From assembly GCA_001683735.1 (NCBI GenBank), contig LUGG01000001.1:2294001-2358000 (forward strand): a DNA stretch of 64,000 nucleotides, given 5' to 3'. Below, in pieces: positions 12,291 to 22,125 of this stretch. The notes beneath the pieces were generated by a model. The model made no database searches. It had not been told where the DNA came from and was given only the letters and a program-made list of their open reading frames with translations. The translations under genes were made by a program, and so were the position numbers. Numbering within the stretch: position 1 is the first letter of the stretch; every line of letters begins with the position of its first letter. The stretch comes from Grifola frondosa. Its lineage: Eukaryota; Basidiomycota; Agaricomycetes; Polyporales; Grifolaceae.

Positions 12291-12445
12291 CTGCTCACTC
12301 CAAGTGGACAGCATTGCGTCTGCATCTGCTCACTTCAAGTGGACAGGTGCAACTGGTGTATGCGCTCTGTCCGGTCTCCAGACAAGCGTTCGCTCTAGAT
12401 TGCTCCCATTCTATGTACGCGCACTGTCCGGTCACCAGACAAGCG
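12291..12445 (+). repeat. Upstream hairpin module (A, A, B, B)
   Basis: Motif A copies at 12291-12312 and 12326-12347; motif B copies at 12365-12388 and 12423-12445 (core GTCCGGTCTCCAGAC, second copy GTCACCAGAC). It ends about 165 bp before the Ulp1 ATG and has the same order as the module before the Plavaka gene. About 60 bp around the first B copy recurs at 14661-14722. Confidence 0.8.
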
Positions 12446-12610
12446 TGTCTCCTCGCTCTCCTGTTCCTCTGCGTTTACGTTCAAAATTTAGTACGCGTCC
12501 ATCGTGCGTGTATCCATTTCTCATTGTCGTTCAACCCTTTGTGGCTGTACGCATTCTCACACACGTTTGACAGCTTTCTCTGTCTCGTTTATCGTTCTCT
12601 CCTGGTCACA

Positions 12611-14544
12611 ATGATTAAGGATGTTCAAGACCGCGAATTGGATCGTATCATGGGTAGTAGTCTACCTGACGAACTCCTACAGAAACTACAGAGTATCGTT
12701 GGGTCAAGGTTAGTTTGTCTTCCCTGAAATCTTCACATCACGATGTTACAATATGAAGCGCATGCAGTCTGTCACATATGCCTAGGTACGGCATGCGCCT
12801 TCGTTGAATGCGCATTTGAGACATTCATGCGTGTCCAGTCATCCTGCTGCAGGTACGATGATCGGGGATGCAAAAGGAACAACGGAGGTTGTGATACCGA
12901 AGTACGCGGTCATTTAATCGTTGCATTCAAAACCTGAGATTGATGTCACTCTTCAGGTCTTCTCCGGTCGAGAAGTGCAGGGGAAATCCATCGTTAACCA
13001 AGTCGGAAAGAAAGAAAGAACTAATCAAGTAGGTCGGTTTGTTGTACCCACAAATTACTCCATGCTCAAGCTTTTAGGCATCGGAATGCATCTCCGGCAC
13101 GTAAGAAACGCAAAGAAGATGTGAAACCTACAATCGCCGTGGTGGTGTAAGTCGATTCATATTTCTACTCAGCGCTTGCTCAAGCGCAACGATTTGCAGC
13201 AAACGTATCACCAAACGTATCACCAAACGCGTCATTTCTGATGTATCTGTCCCTTCCACACGTCTACGCTCCTCGCACGCGGGGATCATTGGTGGGCGCC
13301 CTATAACTGCGTCTTCATCCTTACCTCTACGAACGCTTCCTGTCCCAACCGACACTCCTACCCCCGCCGACCACAGACTTTTTCTATATCCCTTCCATTC
13401 TAAAGGAGCTGTGAGCATCGGTACTGAAGAACTGGCTATGTTGGAACCGGGTCGTTATCTCAATGATAACATTATTGAATTTGGTTTAAGGTGAGTGCCA
13501 TTAGATTTGTGCGGCCGTAACGCACTCACGAGCATCTGCAGAGTATGTTATGAGGAGCTCAAGGCCAGAGATGTCACCACCGCTGATCAAATTCATGTCT
13601 TTAGTCCTTTCTTCTTCACGCAACTGTGAGTCTGTTCAACTCCCAGTCATTCATTCATTCAGCACTTAGCTCATGGCAGTACAAAATGTGGATATGATCG
13701 AGTAACATCACATACAAATTGTGTCGACATCTTCAGTAAAACAGTTCTCATCGTGCCTGTTTACGATAGGTAAGTCTCTTCACCAGCTTGCCCATTCATT
13801 GCTCATATGCATGTATAAAGCAACGAAAAACATTGGTATTTGGCAGTTATTGCTTACCCTGGATCTGTATTTGGCCCGCCCCCAGAGAGTAGTAGCACTC
13901 TTCGTGCTGGTGACGGTGACACCCAGTCCGGCTCGTCCCTCTACGCCCCAGCGTGGGTTTGCTTCAATTGTGCTGCATCGGCATACTAATTGACAGTTTA
14001 GCGCGACCATCTTTATTCTTGACTCCATGAACTGCTCTCGTGTATCTATAGGCTCGGTGACGGGGACTAATTGTGTCGAGGTGGGAGGAGTGTTATCAGA
14101 TTATTTGAGTGTAGAGGCATACACAAAGAAGAACATTTCACCAACGTGCCGCCCTGCTGTTGTGCAAGTACCAGTGAGTGTTCCATATTAATATAATATG
14201 AAGTTCTGTATTTTATTTGTATTTTTCAGGTGCCGCAGCAACCTGCAGGTTCCAATGACTGTGGGTTGTACATCTGCCACTTTGCACAACTCTTCATGGC
14301 CAATCCCAAGCGAATGATAGGCGTTCTATGGGTGCGTCCCTTCAACTACAAGTTTTCATTAGAGACTAGAACTATTTTTCGATGGTAGACAGCCGAGATG
14401 GATGCAGACTTCCTGGTGGATCCCAATGCAGTCTGGCAAGTTGATGCGCTGCCTTCTCTGCGAACACACATGAAGAATAGGATATTAGCAATTGTCGAGG
14501 AATGGGAGCATTTGCATCGAAATTCGCGTCTGGATAAACCGTAA
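12611..14544 (+). CDS. Ulp1-like SUMO protease (C48)
   Basis: This encodes a cysteine protease of the Ulp1/SENP family, which matures or removes SUMO. ATG 12611 opens MIKDVQDRELDRIM. Several introns follow; 13147-13199 and 13953-14001 are clear, while splicing between 12709 and about 13075 is uncertain. After a basic NLS-like segment (ARKKRKED), the catalytic domain starts with ELAMLEPGRYLNDNIIEFGL. The catalytic set is visible: His in EKHWYLAVI (after 13810), Asp in IFILDSM (about 14010), and Gln and Cys in QQPAGSNDCGLYICHF (about 14236-14285). The stop is at 14542-14544. Ulp1-like genes in mushroom genomes are often linked to KDZ and other DNA transposons, which fits this location. It carries the shared A-A-B-B module upstream. 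Confidence 0.85.
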
Positions 14545-14660
14545 GACTCTTGTTTGTTACCAACTCATCCATGCTTGCAATTCGCCTGTTTTTTATCACT
14601 CAAAAAATCGCATTTATATGCAAGCATCTCCAAGATGTATTATGTATAGTGTATAAGTAG

Positions 14661-14722
14661 TGTACGCGCTCTGTCCGGTCTCCAGACAAGCGTTCGCTCC
14701 AGATTGCTCCCATTCCTTCTAT
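14661..14722 (+). repeat. Solo motif B segment, copy of 12356-12420
   Basis: A nearly identical copy of about 60 bp around motif B (B core at 14669-14692) found before the Ulp1 gene. Here it lies after the Ulp1 stop and after the end of the converging Cys-rich gene, so it is not upstream of any gene I recognise. The Ulp1 gene is therefore bracketed by direct repeats. Confidence 0.8.
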
Positions 14723-14761
14723 GTACGCGTATCATGTATAGCTATATTCTCTTGGGATCTA

Positions 14762-15749
14762 TCACTCTGCAGGTTCTGTAGCGCACCTGTGGTAGCGGAA
14801 CACCCGGCGCGTCATGATAAGGCCGCACGTACATCTAGCCATCACAAATCCGAACTGGGCATCTGAAATACCCGGGTCCAGAAGGCTATCGAGTTTGCGT
14901 AGAACGTCGTCGATTATAATCGGACGAGGCACCGGTCGATCAGCGGGTGTCACTTTGATCTCCTCTGCCGTTACATCTAGCACTGAATCAGATTGTTTGC
15001 AGAAAACTAGTAACGGTGTGAACTAACCCAACATTGCATACGTGCGCTTTAGTTTGCGTGAGTCGGAATGTTCAGTCCCTTCTTATGGAATGAGTTGTTA
15101 AACATTTAGTGTTGAGTCTGACAACTTACCAGACTGTCGACGGCGGAATGCGTTGTCAAGTTCGACTTCCGAGAAGTGAAATACGGTGGCGGGCCTTAAG
15201 TCACCAGGTTCTGTCGAGATGTCTCGACGTATGTTCGATGAATACTCATGCGACAACTACGCACCTCTGCGATCATACTGTTTGGACTTCACGAAGAAGG
15301 CGGCGAAGATCCTCTCCAAGTACACTGTAAAACGGTCGAGCTTGGTGAGGTTTCAAGTTGTGAGAGAGCAAGTTAGATGCTTACCCAAATACCCACAGCT
15401 TCCCTTTGCACACATTGCTACGTATTCTCCCGAACATGGACCTTCGATTGCTATTAGTGTCGCAGCTTCTGTATAATGTCCTTCGTCTGGAGTTGCGTTC
15501 GGGCAGAGACAACAAGGTCCAGTAAATTTGTATGTCATGCGACGCTCTCGTAATGCTGACGGCGTGACGCGACGACCTCCGTCCTCCAGGGGCCTGTAGG
15601 AGGGAAAATCAGCGGTGTCAAGCATTCCTTGATCGACATGCTTACCAGTACCAGGTGCATAGCCCCTTCGTCCTAATATCATATTGCAAGACTTCATGTC
15701 GCTCGTCGCGGATACGTTGAAGAAGGGTTTGGTGTTGGGAGGTTATCAT
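14762..15749 (-). CDS. Cys-rich agaricomycete orphan protein
   Basis: No named family was recognised. ATG at 15749 opens MITSQHQTLLQRIRDERHEV. Predicted introns (15594-15645, 15325-15384, 15223-15264, 14983-15129) join one continuous frame. Two Cys-containing parts stand out: GPCCLCPNATPDEGHYTEAA followed by GPCSGEYVAMCAKGSCGYL, then YLERIFAAFF; and a C-terminal possible zinc-binding segment reading FVMARCTCGLIMTRRVF-RYHRC. Proteins with this look occur as multicopy genes of unknown function in mushroom genomes. The last intron is long (147 nt) and could hide a small exon. The gene lies between the Ulp1 gene and the 178-bp array in the transposon-rich block. Function unknown. Confidence 0.6.
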
Positions 15750-15888
15750 AATATGACGAGAATGATCTGTAGAAGTTCATGATTCCTGTGCTCTTATATG
15801 AGAAAGGAGGTGCATCTCTGTTGGCTTGTAACTTCATCTGCGAACATCTTGCATTCCTCCAGATGCCATAGAGACACAAGTGGAGTGT

Positions 15889-16575
15889 TATTGGAAACGC
15901 CGTCCCATCCCGCCCTGAATCGCCCTTCGAACATACACACAACGTAAGCCCGTCTGGCTATCTTGTCCCAGAAGCAAACCGAGGTGTGTTGTTAAGATGA
16001 TTTTTTTCATTCTTTCATGACGTGCCCGAATGCCGACGACATCGTACATTTTCTTCAGACACCACTGATTAGAAACGCCGTCACATCCCGCCCTGAATCG
16101 CCCTTCGAACATATGCACAACGTAAGCCCGTCTGGCTGTCTTGTCCTAGAAGCAAACCGAGGTGTGTTGTTAAGATGATTTTTTTCATTCTTTCATGACG
16201 TGCCCGAATGCCGACGACATCGTACATTTTCTTCAGACACCACTGATTAGAAACGCCGTGCACCCGCCCTGAGTCGCCCTTCGAACATATGCACAATGTG
16301 TGCCCGTCTGGCTATCTCTCTCAGAAGCAGACCGAATGCGTTGTCAAGATGATTATTTCATTCTCTCATGACGTGCCCGAATGCCGACGACATCGTACAT
16401 TTTCTTCAGACACCACTGATTAGAAACGCCGTCACATCCCGCCCTGAATCGCCCTTCAAACATACGCACAACGTAAGCCCGTCTGGCTGTCTTGTCCTAG
16501 AAGCAAACCGAGGTGTGTTGTTAAGATGATTTTTTCATTCTTTCATGACGTGCCCGGACGCCGACGACATTGTTC
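15889..16575. repeat. Tandem array, about 178 bp x 3.9
   Basis: Copies start near 15894, 16072, 16250 and 16423 (spacing 178, 178, 173 bp), each beginning GAAACGCCGT and containing CGCCCTGA.TCGCCCTTC and CGACGACAT. Copies differ by only a few substitutions and short indels. Open frames inside the array are by-products of the repeat and are not annotated as genes. Confidence 0.95.
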
Positions 16576-16751
16576 CTTGAAACACCATAATGGCATAGCG
16601 CGAATACCATTACGACAGCCTTGTAGATTTGATACTTTGAGGTCACGCGAGCTTGATCAAGTTTCACCTTTAAGATGAGGTAGACTTCATCATGCGCTTA
16701 TGCCTTGATTCCTCGCAGAATTAGCCCTTCAGTCTCTCGCTCTCAGTATTC

Positions 16752-18156
16752 ATGAGTGACAACATCGAATCCGGAACCAGGCGACCGAGTGCCCTTGAAC
16801 AAGGGCCACGGAAGAAACCGTACATTCCCTTCACCATACATGTTTCCGTGCACTAATTTCTTTCCTAGGCGTACCTCTGACCCGCTCGTGCACCATGGTC
16901 GTCATTTCGGGAGAACCATTCATGCCATGTGCAACGTCTCTGCACTGATTGTGAACTGTGTGCTTCGTTTAGACGAGCGAGAACCGATGGAATTATTATC
17001 TGCTGAGTATGTTCATTCATCCTTTTAGTATTGCTCACTTCCCTATCATCACAGAGAACGGCGAGAGCAGCGGGTCTTCGCGCAGCTATTGAACCTGGTC
17101 CCTTTCTTGGAGCAACGGTTGATGACCGACTGCGACGAAGAAGAGATGTCTCGAGTTGCTGACTTCGTATGTTCCCTCCTTATCATCATTATATAGCCTA
17201 ATGTTACTAGATTCAGCGGGGTGCTTCAAGTGCGAGGTCAGATGATACGAAGAGTCTGAAAGGTCATATTTTGGACTGGATCGGCACTCCAGGAGAGGCT
17301 TTCGTGCCCCCTATCGCCCGCAACAATCAAAACTAATCGTGGCTATCATCATGAAGTCACTGGGTCGCTTCTTTGTCCGGCTGGCTTGAATTGGGCAGAT
17401 TCCAAGTACGTCGACTCTCTATTTTGGCATAAGCTACGCTTACTCGGTCTAGTGTGAAGGCCCAGCTGCGTAGCGGGGAAATGACAGTCCCGGGGACCAG
17501 TGGCCGATTTTCTTGTATGCCAATAACCAGTACGACCCGGACGATCCTTGGAATGGGTTATTGAGAAGTAGGCTGTTAGTGACAGTGAGTGTGATCGGCA
17601 TTGGATTTGTCATCTTACTGAAATTTTCGTAAATGCAGGCTTACAAGCATATTTTTACTTCGCCCAGTTCCGTGGACGATGAAACCAAAGCTACAAGAGC
17701 TGGCAATGCTCGTATCCATGGTATGACCAAGGTGACGGCTGCCTCGATTGCTTACATCGCTACTCAAGTGAGCATGATGTCCTTATCGACTGTTCTCAAC
17801 TATAGTCATGGACGGTATCTCACGTATTCTACCAGGTCCGATTCGCCTTATCTTCGTCATCCGTGTTTTCCAGAACGGACACTGTGACTGACTCCGAACG
17901 ATTCTATAATAGTGTCCTGGAGTTCCTTGATGACATCAATGAGAAAGAAGATGTCGATGCGCTTTTAGCATGGTGGAACCGGTGCGTTATGTTGCGTACC
18001 TCTCAGTCAATATGTGGATTCATGAGTATGGTTGCTAGTCATATTTTTCCTGGATCCGCAACGGGCGCACGGGCACCTGCCAAGAATAGTGCATTAGCTA
18101 AACTTTTGGAGAGACGTAAGCAGAAGAACAACACTGCGGCGGCGGTGTCCACGTAG
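16752..18156 (+). CDS. DUF6698-like protein with two frame breaks
   Basis: This belongs to a large agaricomycete family I match to DUF6698; function unknown. ATG 16752 opens MSDNIESGTRRP. Intron 16820-16868 joins to SDPLVHHGRHFGRTIHAMCN. Later blocks fit the family: SARSDDTKSLKGHILDWI, RGYHHEVTGSLLCPAGLNW, LRSGEM, QWPIFLYANNQYDPDDPWNG, YKHIFTSPSSVD, GNARIHGMTKVTAASIAY, VFSRTDTVTDSERFYNSVL and LLAWWNR. The frame breaks near 17325-17335 (one base too many or two missing in CAACAATCAAAAC) and near 17495-17500 (one G short in CCCGGGGACC). The breaks are of opposite sign, but a stop lies between them. Either a decayed copy or base-call errors. Confidence 0.7.
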
Positions 18157-18289
18157 CGGGAACACTTTATTTACATATGCATGTATCCACGCGTTGTCCT
18201 GCCATTCATACCTCGCGAATTTCGTAGATTATTTCCTTCTAAAACAGACCAAGACCAAGATATATATTAAACCCCCATAAATGTGATCG

Positions 18290-18594
18290 TCGCCGGTCGC
18301 TCTTCTCGGTCGGGCGCACCTTACGAAACACCTGCCAGACTTGCATGCTTGTGGAGCTCACGCCAACCTCGCTGCCGCTGGTCGCTCTTCTCGGTCGGGC
18401 ACATCTTACGAAACACCTGCCAGACTTGCATGCTTGTGGAGCTCACGCCAACCTCGCTGCCGCTGGTCGCTCTTCTCGGTCGGGCACATCTTACGAAACA
18501 CCTGCCAGACTTGCATGCTTGTGGAGCTCACGCCAACCTCGCTGCCGCTGGTCGCTCTTCTCGGTCGGGCACATCTTACGAAACACCTGCCAGC
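18290..18594. repeat. Tandem array, 85 bp x 3.5
   Basis: The segment GGTCGCTCTTCTCGGTCGGG recurs at 18295, 18380, 18465 and 18550, an exact 85-bp period. The four copies are nearly identical (GCGCACC versus GCACATC variants). All three frames stay open because the copies match, which explains the long overlapping open frames here. The array runs directly into the 252-bp array. Confidence 0.95.
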
Positions 18595-19345
18595 GTAATA
18601 TATCTTTACATGCTTCGGTTGATCTGTTGAGTTCCTGTAAGCATTGTGTCAATTGACATTCCCGGCTACCTGGCAGGATGTGTCAGTAACAATCTCTCTG
18701 CTGCATCTCACCGGATTCTCCTTTATGATATCACTAATAATATCCTAAAATACTTATGCATTATGCAGATGTCACCAACGCTACTTAGGATTATATACCC
18801 ATGTCTAGTGCCGCATCCGGGCGCACCTTACGAAACACCTGCCAGCGTAATATATCTTTATATGCTTCGGTTGATCTGTTGAGTTCCTGTAAGCATTGCG
18901 TCAATTGACATTCCCGGCTACCTGGCAGGATGTGTCAGTAACAATCTCTCTGCTGCATCTCACCGGATTCTCCTTTATGATATCACTAATAATATCCTAA
19001 AATACTTATGCATTATGCAGATGTCACCAACGCTACTTAGGATTATATACCCATGTCTAGTGCCGCATCCGGGCGCACCTTACGAAACACCTGCCAGCGT
19101 AATATATCTTTATATGCTTCGGTTGATCTGTTGAGTTCCTGTAAGCATTGCGTCAATTGACATTCCCGGCTACCTGGCAGGATGTGTCAGTAACAATCTC
19201 TCTGCTGCATCTCACCGGATTCTCCTTTATGATAACACTAATAATATCCTGAAATACTTATGCATTATGCAGATGTCACCAACGCTACTTAGGATTATAT
19301 ACCCTTGTCTAGTGCTGTATCAGAATTACAGAAATTTGTTAAATT
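18593..19345. repeat. Tandem array, 252 bp x 3
   Basis: Units start at 18593, 18845 and 19097 with GCGTAATATATCTTT. They are nearly identical, and the third decays after about 19320. Each of the first two units ends in a segment of about 27 bp (GGGCGCACCTTACGAAACAC then CTGCCAG) that is also part of the 85-bp unit. The two arrays therefore share a junction sequence and probably arose together. Confidence 0.95.
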
Positions 19346-19537
19346 ATACTATATAGAAACATATATACCTTTACATTTTGTTCATGAAAACTCTGATGGG
19401 AGTTGATGTCCTTTCATACCTACGATGCCGTAGTTTGTGTCGCAGATTCTAGCCAATATATGCTGGACATTTGATCATCCCGCGCATATTGAGTGAAAGA
19501 GCCGTAACTCATGGTATGCAAAAAGGAAACTACAATA
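19346..19537. other. Boundary between repeat block and conserved genes
   Basis: AT-rich non-coding stretch. No gene is supported. Upstream everything is repeat or transposon-associated; downstream begins an uninterrupted run of conserved single-copy genes. Confidence 0.4.
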
Positions 19538-20506
19538 TCAAACGTTATACGACCGTGGAGGTACATTTGATTTCCCTAGTTTCCGCTCAAACCATTCCAC
19601 AGCAGCAAGATCCAGCACTATTCGTGGCCACTTCAGAGCAGTATAGACGTTCATATCCTCTGCAGTGGTAGTCGCAAGTGAGGAGATGTTGCCGCTCGCC
19701 CAGCTCAAACCTTGTGGCACCGAATCGAGCCCGGTCACGAACAGCGTCTTCCTCCACCCGAGCTCCTCAATTCGCTCTTGCAGATCCTTCGTTTTGGTTC
19801 CCGGCCACTCTAAGCTCTCCACGATACCCAAAGACTGCTCCTTCACCCTCGCACTGAGCGCAACGCGCATACCCATCTCTACCACCTTTTGGTTCAGCTT
19901 CGTCGCAAAGTCTCGTGGCTTGGGGCCGAATGCAACTCCTCCACCGCGAAGCATAGGACTCTTCTTGTCACCCAGACGAGCCCGACCAGAACCCTTCTGC
20001 GGCCTAATTTTGTGCCCAGAACCTCGTACCTCACCTCGAGTCTTTGTGGACGCCGTTCCTTGGCGTTGGCAATCAAGGTAATGAACGACGCAGAGATGGA
20101 GGATGTCTCGACGAATAGGATGGGCAAACACAGAGGGATCGAGTTCCACTAGACTGTCGGAAGGGGGGGCGTCTGGTTCAGGACGGATCAGGGAGGACAT
20201 GCTAAGGTATAACGGCTGGAAGCCTGACAAACTTAATGTTAGATAGAAACGAATAAACATTTTGTAACACGTACGATTAAATATCTTCTGATCCAAAGCT
20301 TCATCATGCGAGACACTCATGGAGACATTTAGAAGTGGGATCGCCGCCGGGTCGAGCAGCGGTTGAGAAGTCGCTGTAGCTGTCGAGAGTAGACGAGAGC
20401 TCAGGCGGCAAGTCTAATATAAAAAACCGACGGCAGTGAATATCTGCATACTGCATGAATGTATTGGACATACCTGCCCCAGAGCATGCTTGATTGTGGA
20501 CAACAT
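19538..20506 (-). CDS. YML6: Mitochondrial large-subunit ribosomal protein uL4m
   Basis: This encodes the mitochondrial homologue of ribosomal protein L4 (yeast Yml6), a structural protein of the mitoribosome large subunit. ATG 20506 opens MLSTIKHALGQ, followed by a Ser/Arg/Leu-rich stretch typical of a mitochondrial targeting sequence. Introns 20414-20473 and 20224-20274 fit. The third exon carries the L4 signature: TKTRGEVRGSGHKIRPQKG, GSGRARLGDKKSPMLRGGG and AFGPKPRDFATKLNQKV. Length, about 285 residues, is normal for the family. It diverges from the RPS16 gene at 20932, sharing about 425 bp, so two ribosomal-protein genes may share a promoter region. Confidence 0.92.
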
Positions 20507-20931
20507 ATGCACTCGTTGTAACTTTTGAGCGCCTACTCGCAGCTACCGGGCGTGACCGGAAGTCGTGACTGTTGACCTGCTTGTGACACGTTACGTGCGG
20601 AGCTGAGCCGAGATTACGGCCGGGTCCCCGGTGGCTGCCGTCGCGAAAACAGCCAAGCACGTAGCCCCAGTCATCGTCCAGCAAATCTTCAATCTTCGGA
20701 GGGGTAAGTTTTGATTCTGTATCGACTGTTGTATTCCAGGCGGTCCACAGTACCCTATTGCGTCGGTAACTGCTTAAATTTCTGGGAAATCGCTCGGTAA
20801 TACGCTGGATTGACACCGCCTGCTTCGGATGACTGCCGCTTTTGACTGGATGCTTTGAAACCTGGTACTGAAGAGTATCTTGTCCCTAGCCCTGCAATCG
20901 CCCACGAATCCCGGCTACTCCTTTCGACAAA

Positions 20932-21491
20932 ATGGCATCATCAACAAAGGCCGTTCAGACATTCGGTAAAAAGAAGGTACGTGGAGCTTCGCTCGAGCGG
21001 TCTTGCAAATTTCGACATATACCGTTGACACAAGCTACCCTGCTAGACCGCAACCGCGGTTGCCCATGCAAAGGAGGGTCGCGGTCTCATTCACATTAAC
21101 GGCTCACCCATCAGCCTCCTGAAGCCCGAGATCTTGCGATTCAAGGTCTACGAGCCCATTCTTGTTGTCGGCGAGGAGTCGTTCGCGGGTATCGACATTC
21201 GTCTGCGCGTGAAGGGTGGAGGTCACACTTCCCAAGTGTATGCAATCCGTCAGGCGATTGCCAAGGCTATCGTCGCATACTACGCCAAGTACGTTGATGC
21301 GTACAGCGCGATGGAGCTGAAAAAGAAGCTCGTTGCGTACGACCGGACGTTGTTGATTGCGGACCCGAGAAGAATGGAGCCAAAGAAGTTCGGTGGTGCT
21401 GGTGCCCGTGCTCGCAGGCAGAAGTCGTACGTATTTTTTCAGTTCCGTGCTGTCTTGCGGGACACTCAAGCATTATCACAGGTACCGTTAA
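20932..21491 (+). CDS. RPS16: 40S ribosomal protein S16 (uS9)
   Basis: Cytosolic small-subunit ribosomal protein uS9. ATG 20932 gives [15 protein letters not shown]; an intron at 20977-21046 joins to [20 protein letters not shown]. The long second exon continues through [58 protein letters not shown] and [10 protein letters not shown] last intron at 21427-21481 leaves the codons for Tyr-Arg and a stop, giving the universally conserved uS9 C terminus (KSYR) that reaches the ribosomal P site. No frame breaks. Confidence 0.97.
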
Positions 21492-22125
21492 GCATGGGTG
21501 TTACTGTCTGTTTGTTTTCGTTGTTGCATTGTCATGTTCTACTATCCCTCTCCATCCTTTATGCCATGGCAACATGCAGATTTTATGACGGGCAATAGGC
21601 CAGTGTCATGGTGTTACGTTGTGAGTGAAATGCCAATGGTTATCTCATCCACGCAATCTGTGTCATTTTTAATCATGTCAATGACTATGCTTCTGCATTC
21701 GTAAGTCTTCTATTGGGGGGATCAATGTTGTTAAGGTGCTTAGGGAGAGTAGAGCCAATTCATCCTTCGTATTAATCTTACGTTGGGAGTGAATTTTGAT
21801 CAGTCGCATGAGGTCAGCACTGAAACCAAGAATTGAGTGGATCTCCCCTTTGCAAGCGAAGTCTTCTCGATAAGGGGCACAAATTTCGTAGCGAGGACAG
21901 AGGAATAGAAGTCAAAAGTCTGCGGGACAACCAGAGAGCCATATGTTGAAGGCGCTTCCGTGTATGGAGTGGCAAGCACGCGTGTTGGCGCGTTGGAACA
22001 TGCGGTTCCTTGACCTCTTCCACGATCTGTTTGCACGAGCAGTCCGTGCGTTTTCCTACAACGTTGGCTGCTGGCTAAAAGCCCGGTAACTTCTTGCACT
22101 GTTCAGATCTCTCCTTGCTAGAGCC
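21492..22125. other. Intergenic, no gene recognised
   Basis: RPS16 3' UTR and the upstream region of the Rap1-like gene. A 100-codon open frame on the minus strand (21800-22099) has no recognisable features and is not called. Confidence 0.4.

Noticed and set aside
15888..16296. Repeated minus-strand open frames in the 178-bp array
   Set aside because: Same peptide appears only because the DNA repeats; no start context or family resemblance.
18283..18656. Three overlapping open frames of about 85-115 codons in all plus-strand frames
   Set aside because: They arise because the 85-bp unit (not divisible by 3) repeats almost exactly; no homology or splice signals support a protein.
21800..22099. 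Minus-strand open frame of about 100 codons
   Set aside because: No recognisable domain, no signal peptide, and no splice pattern.
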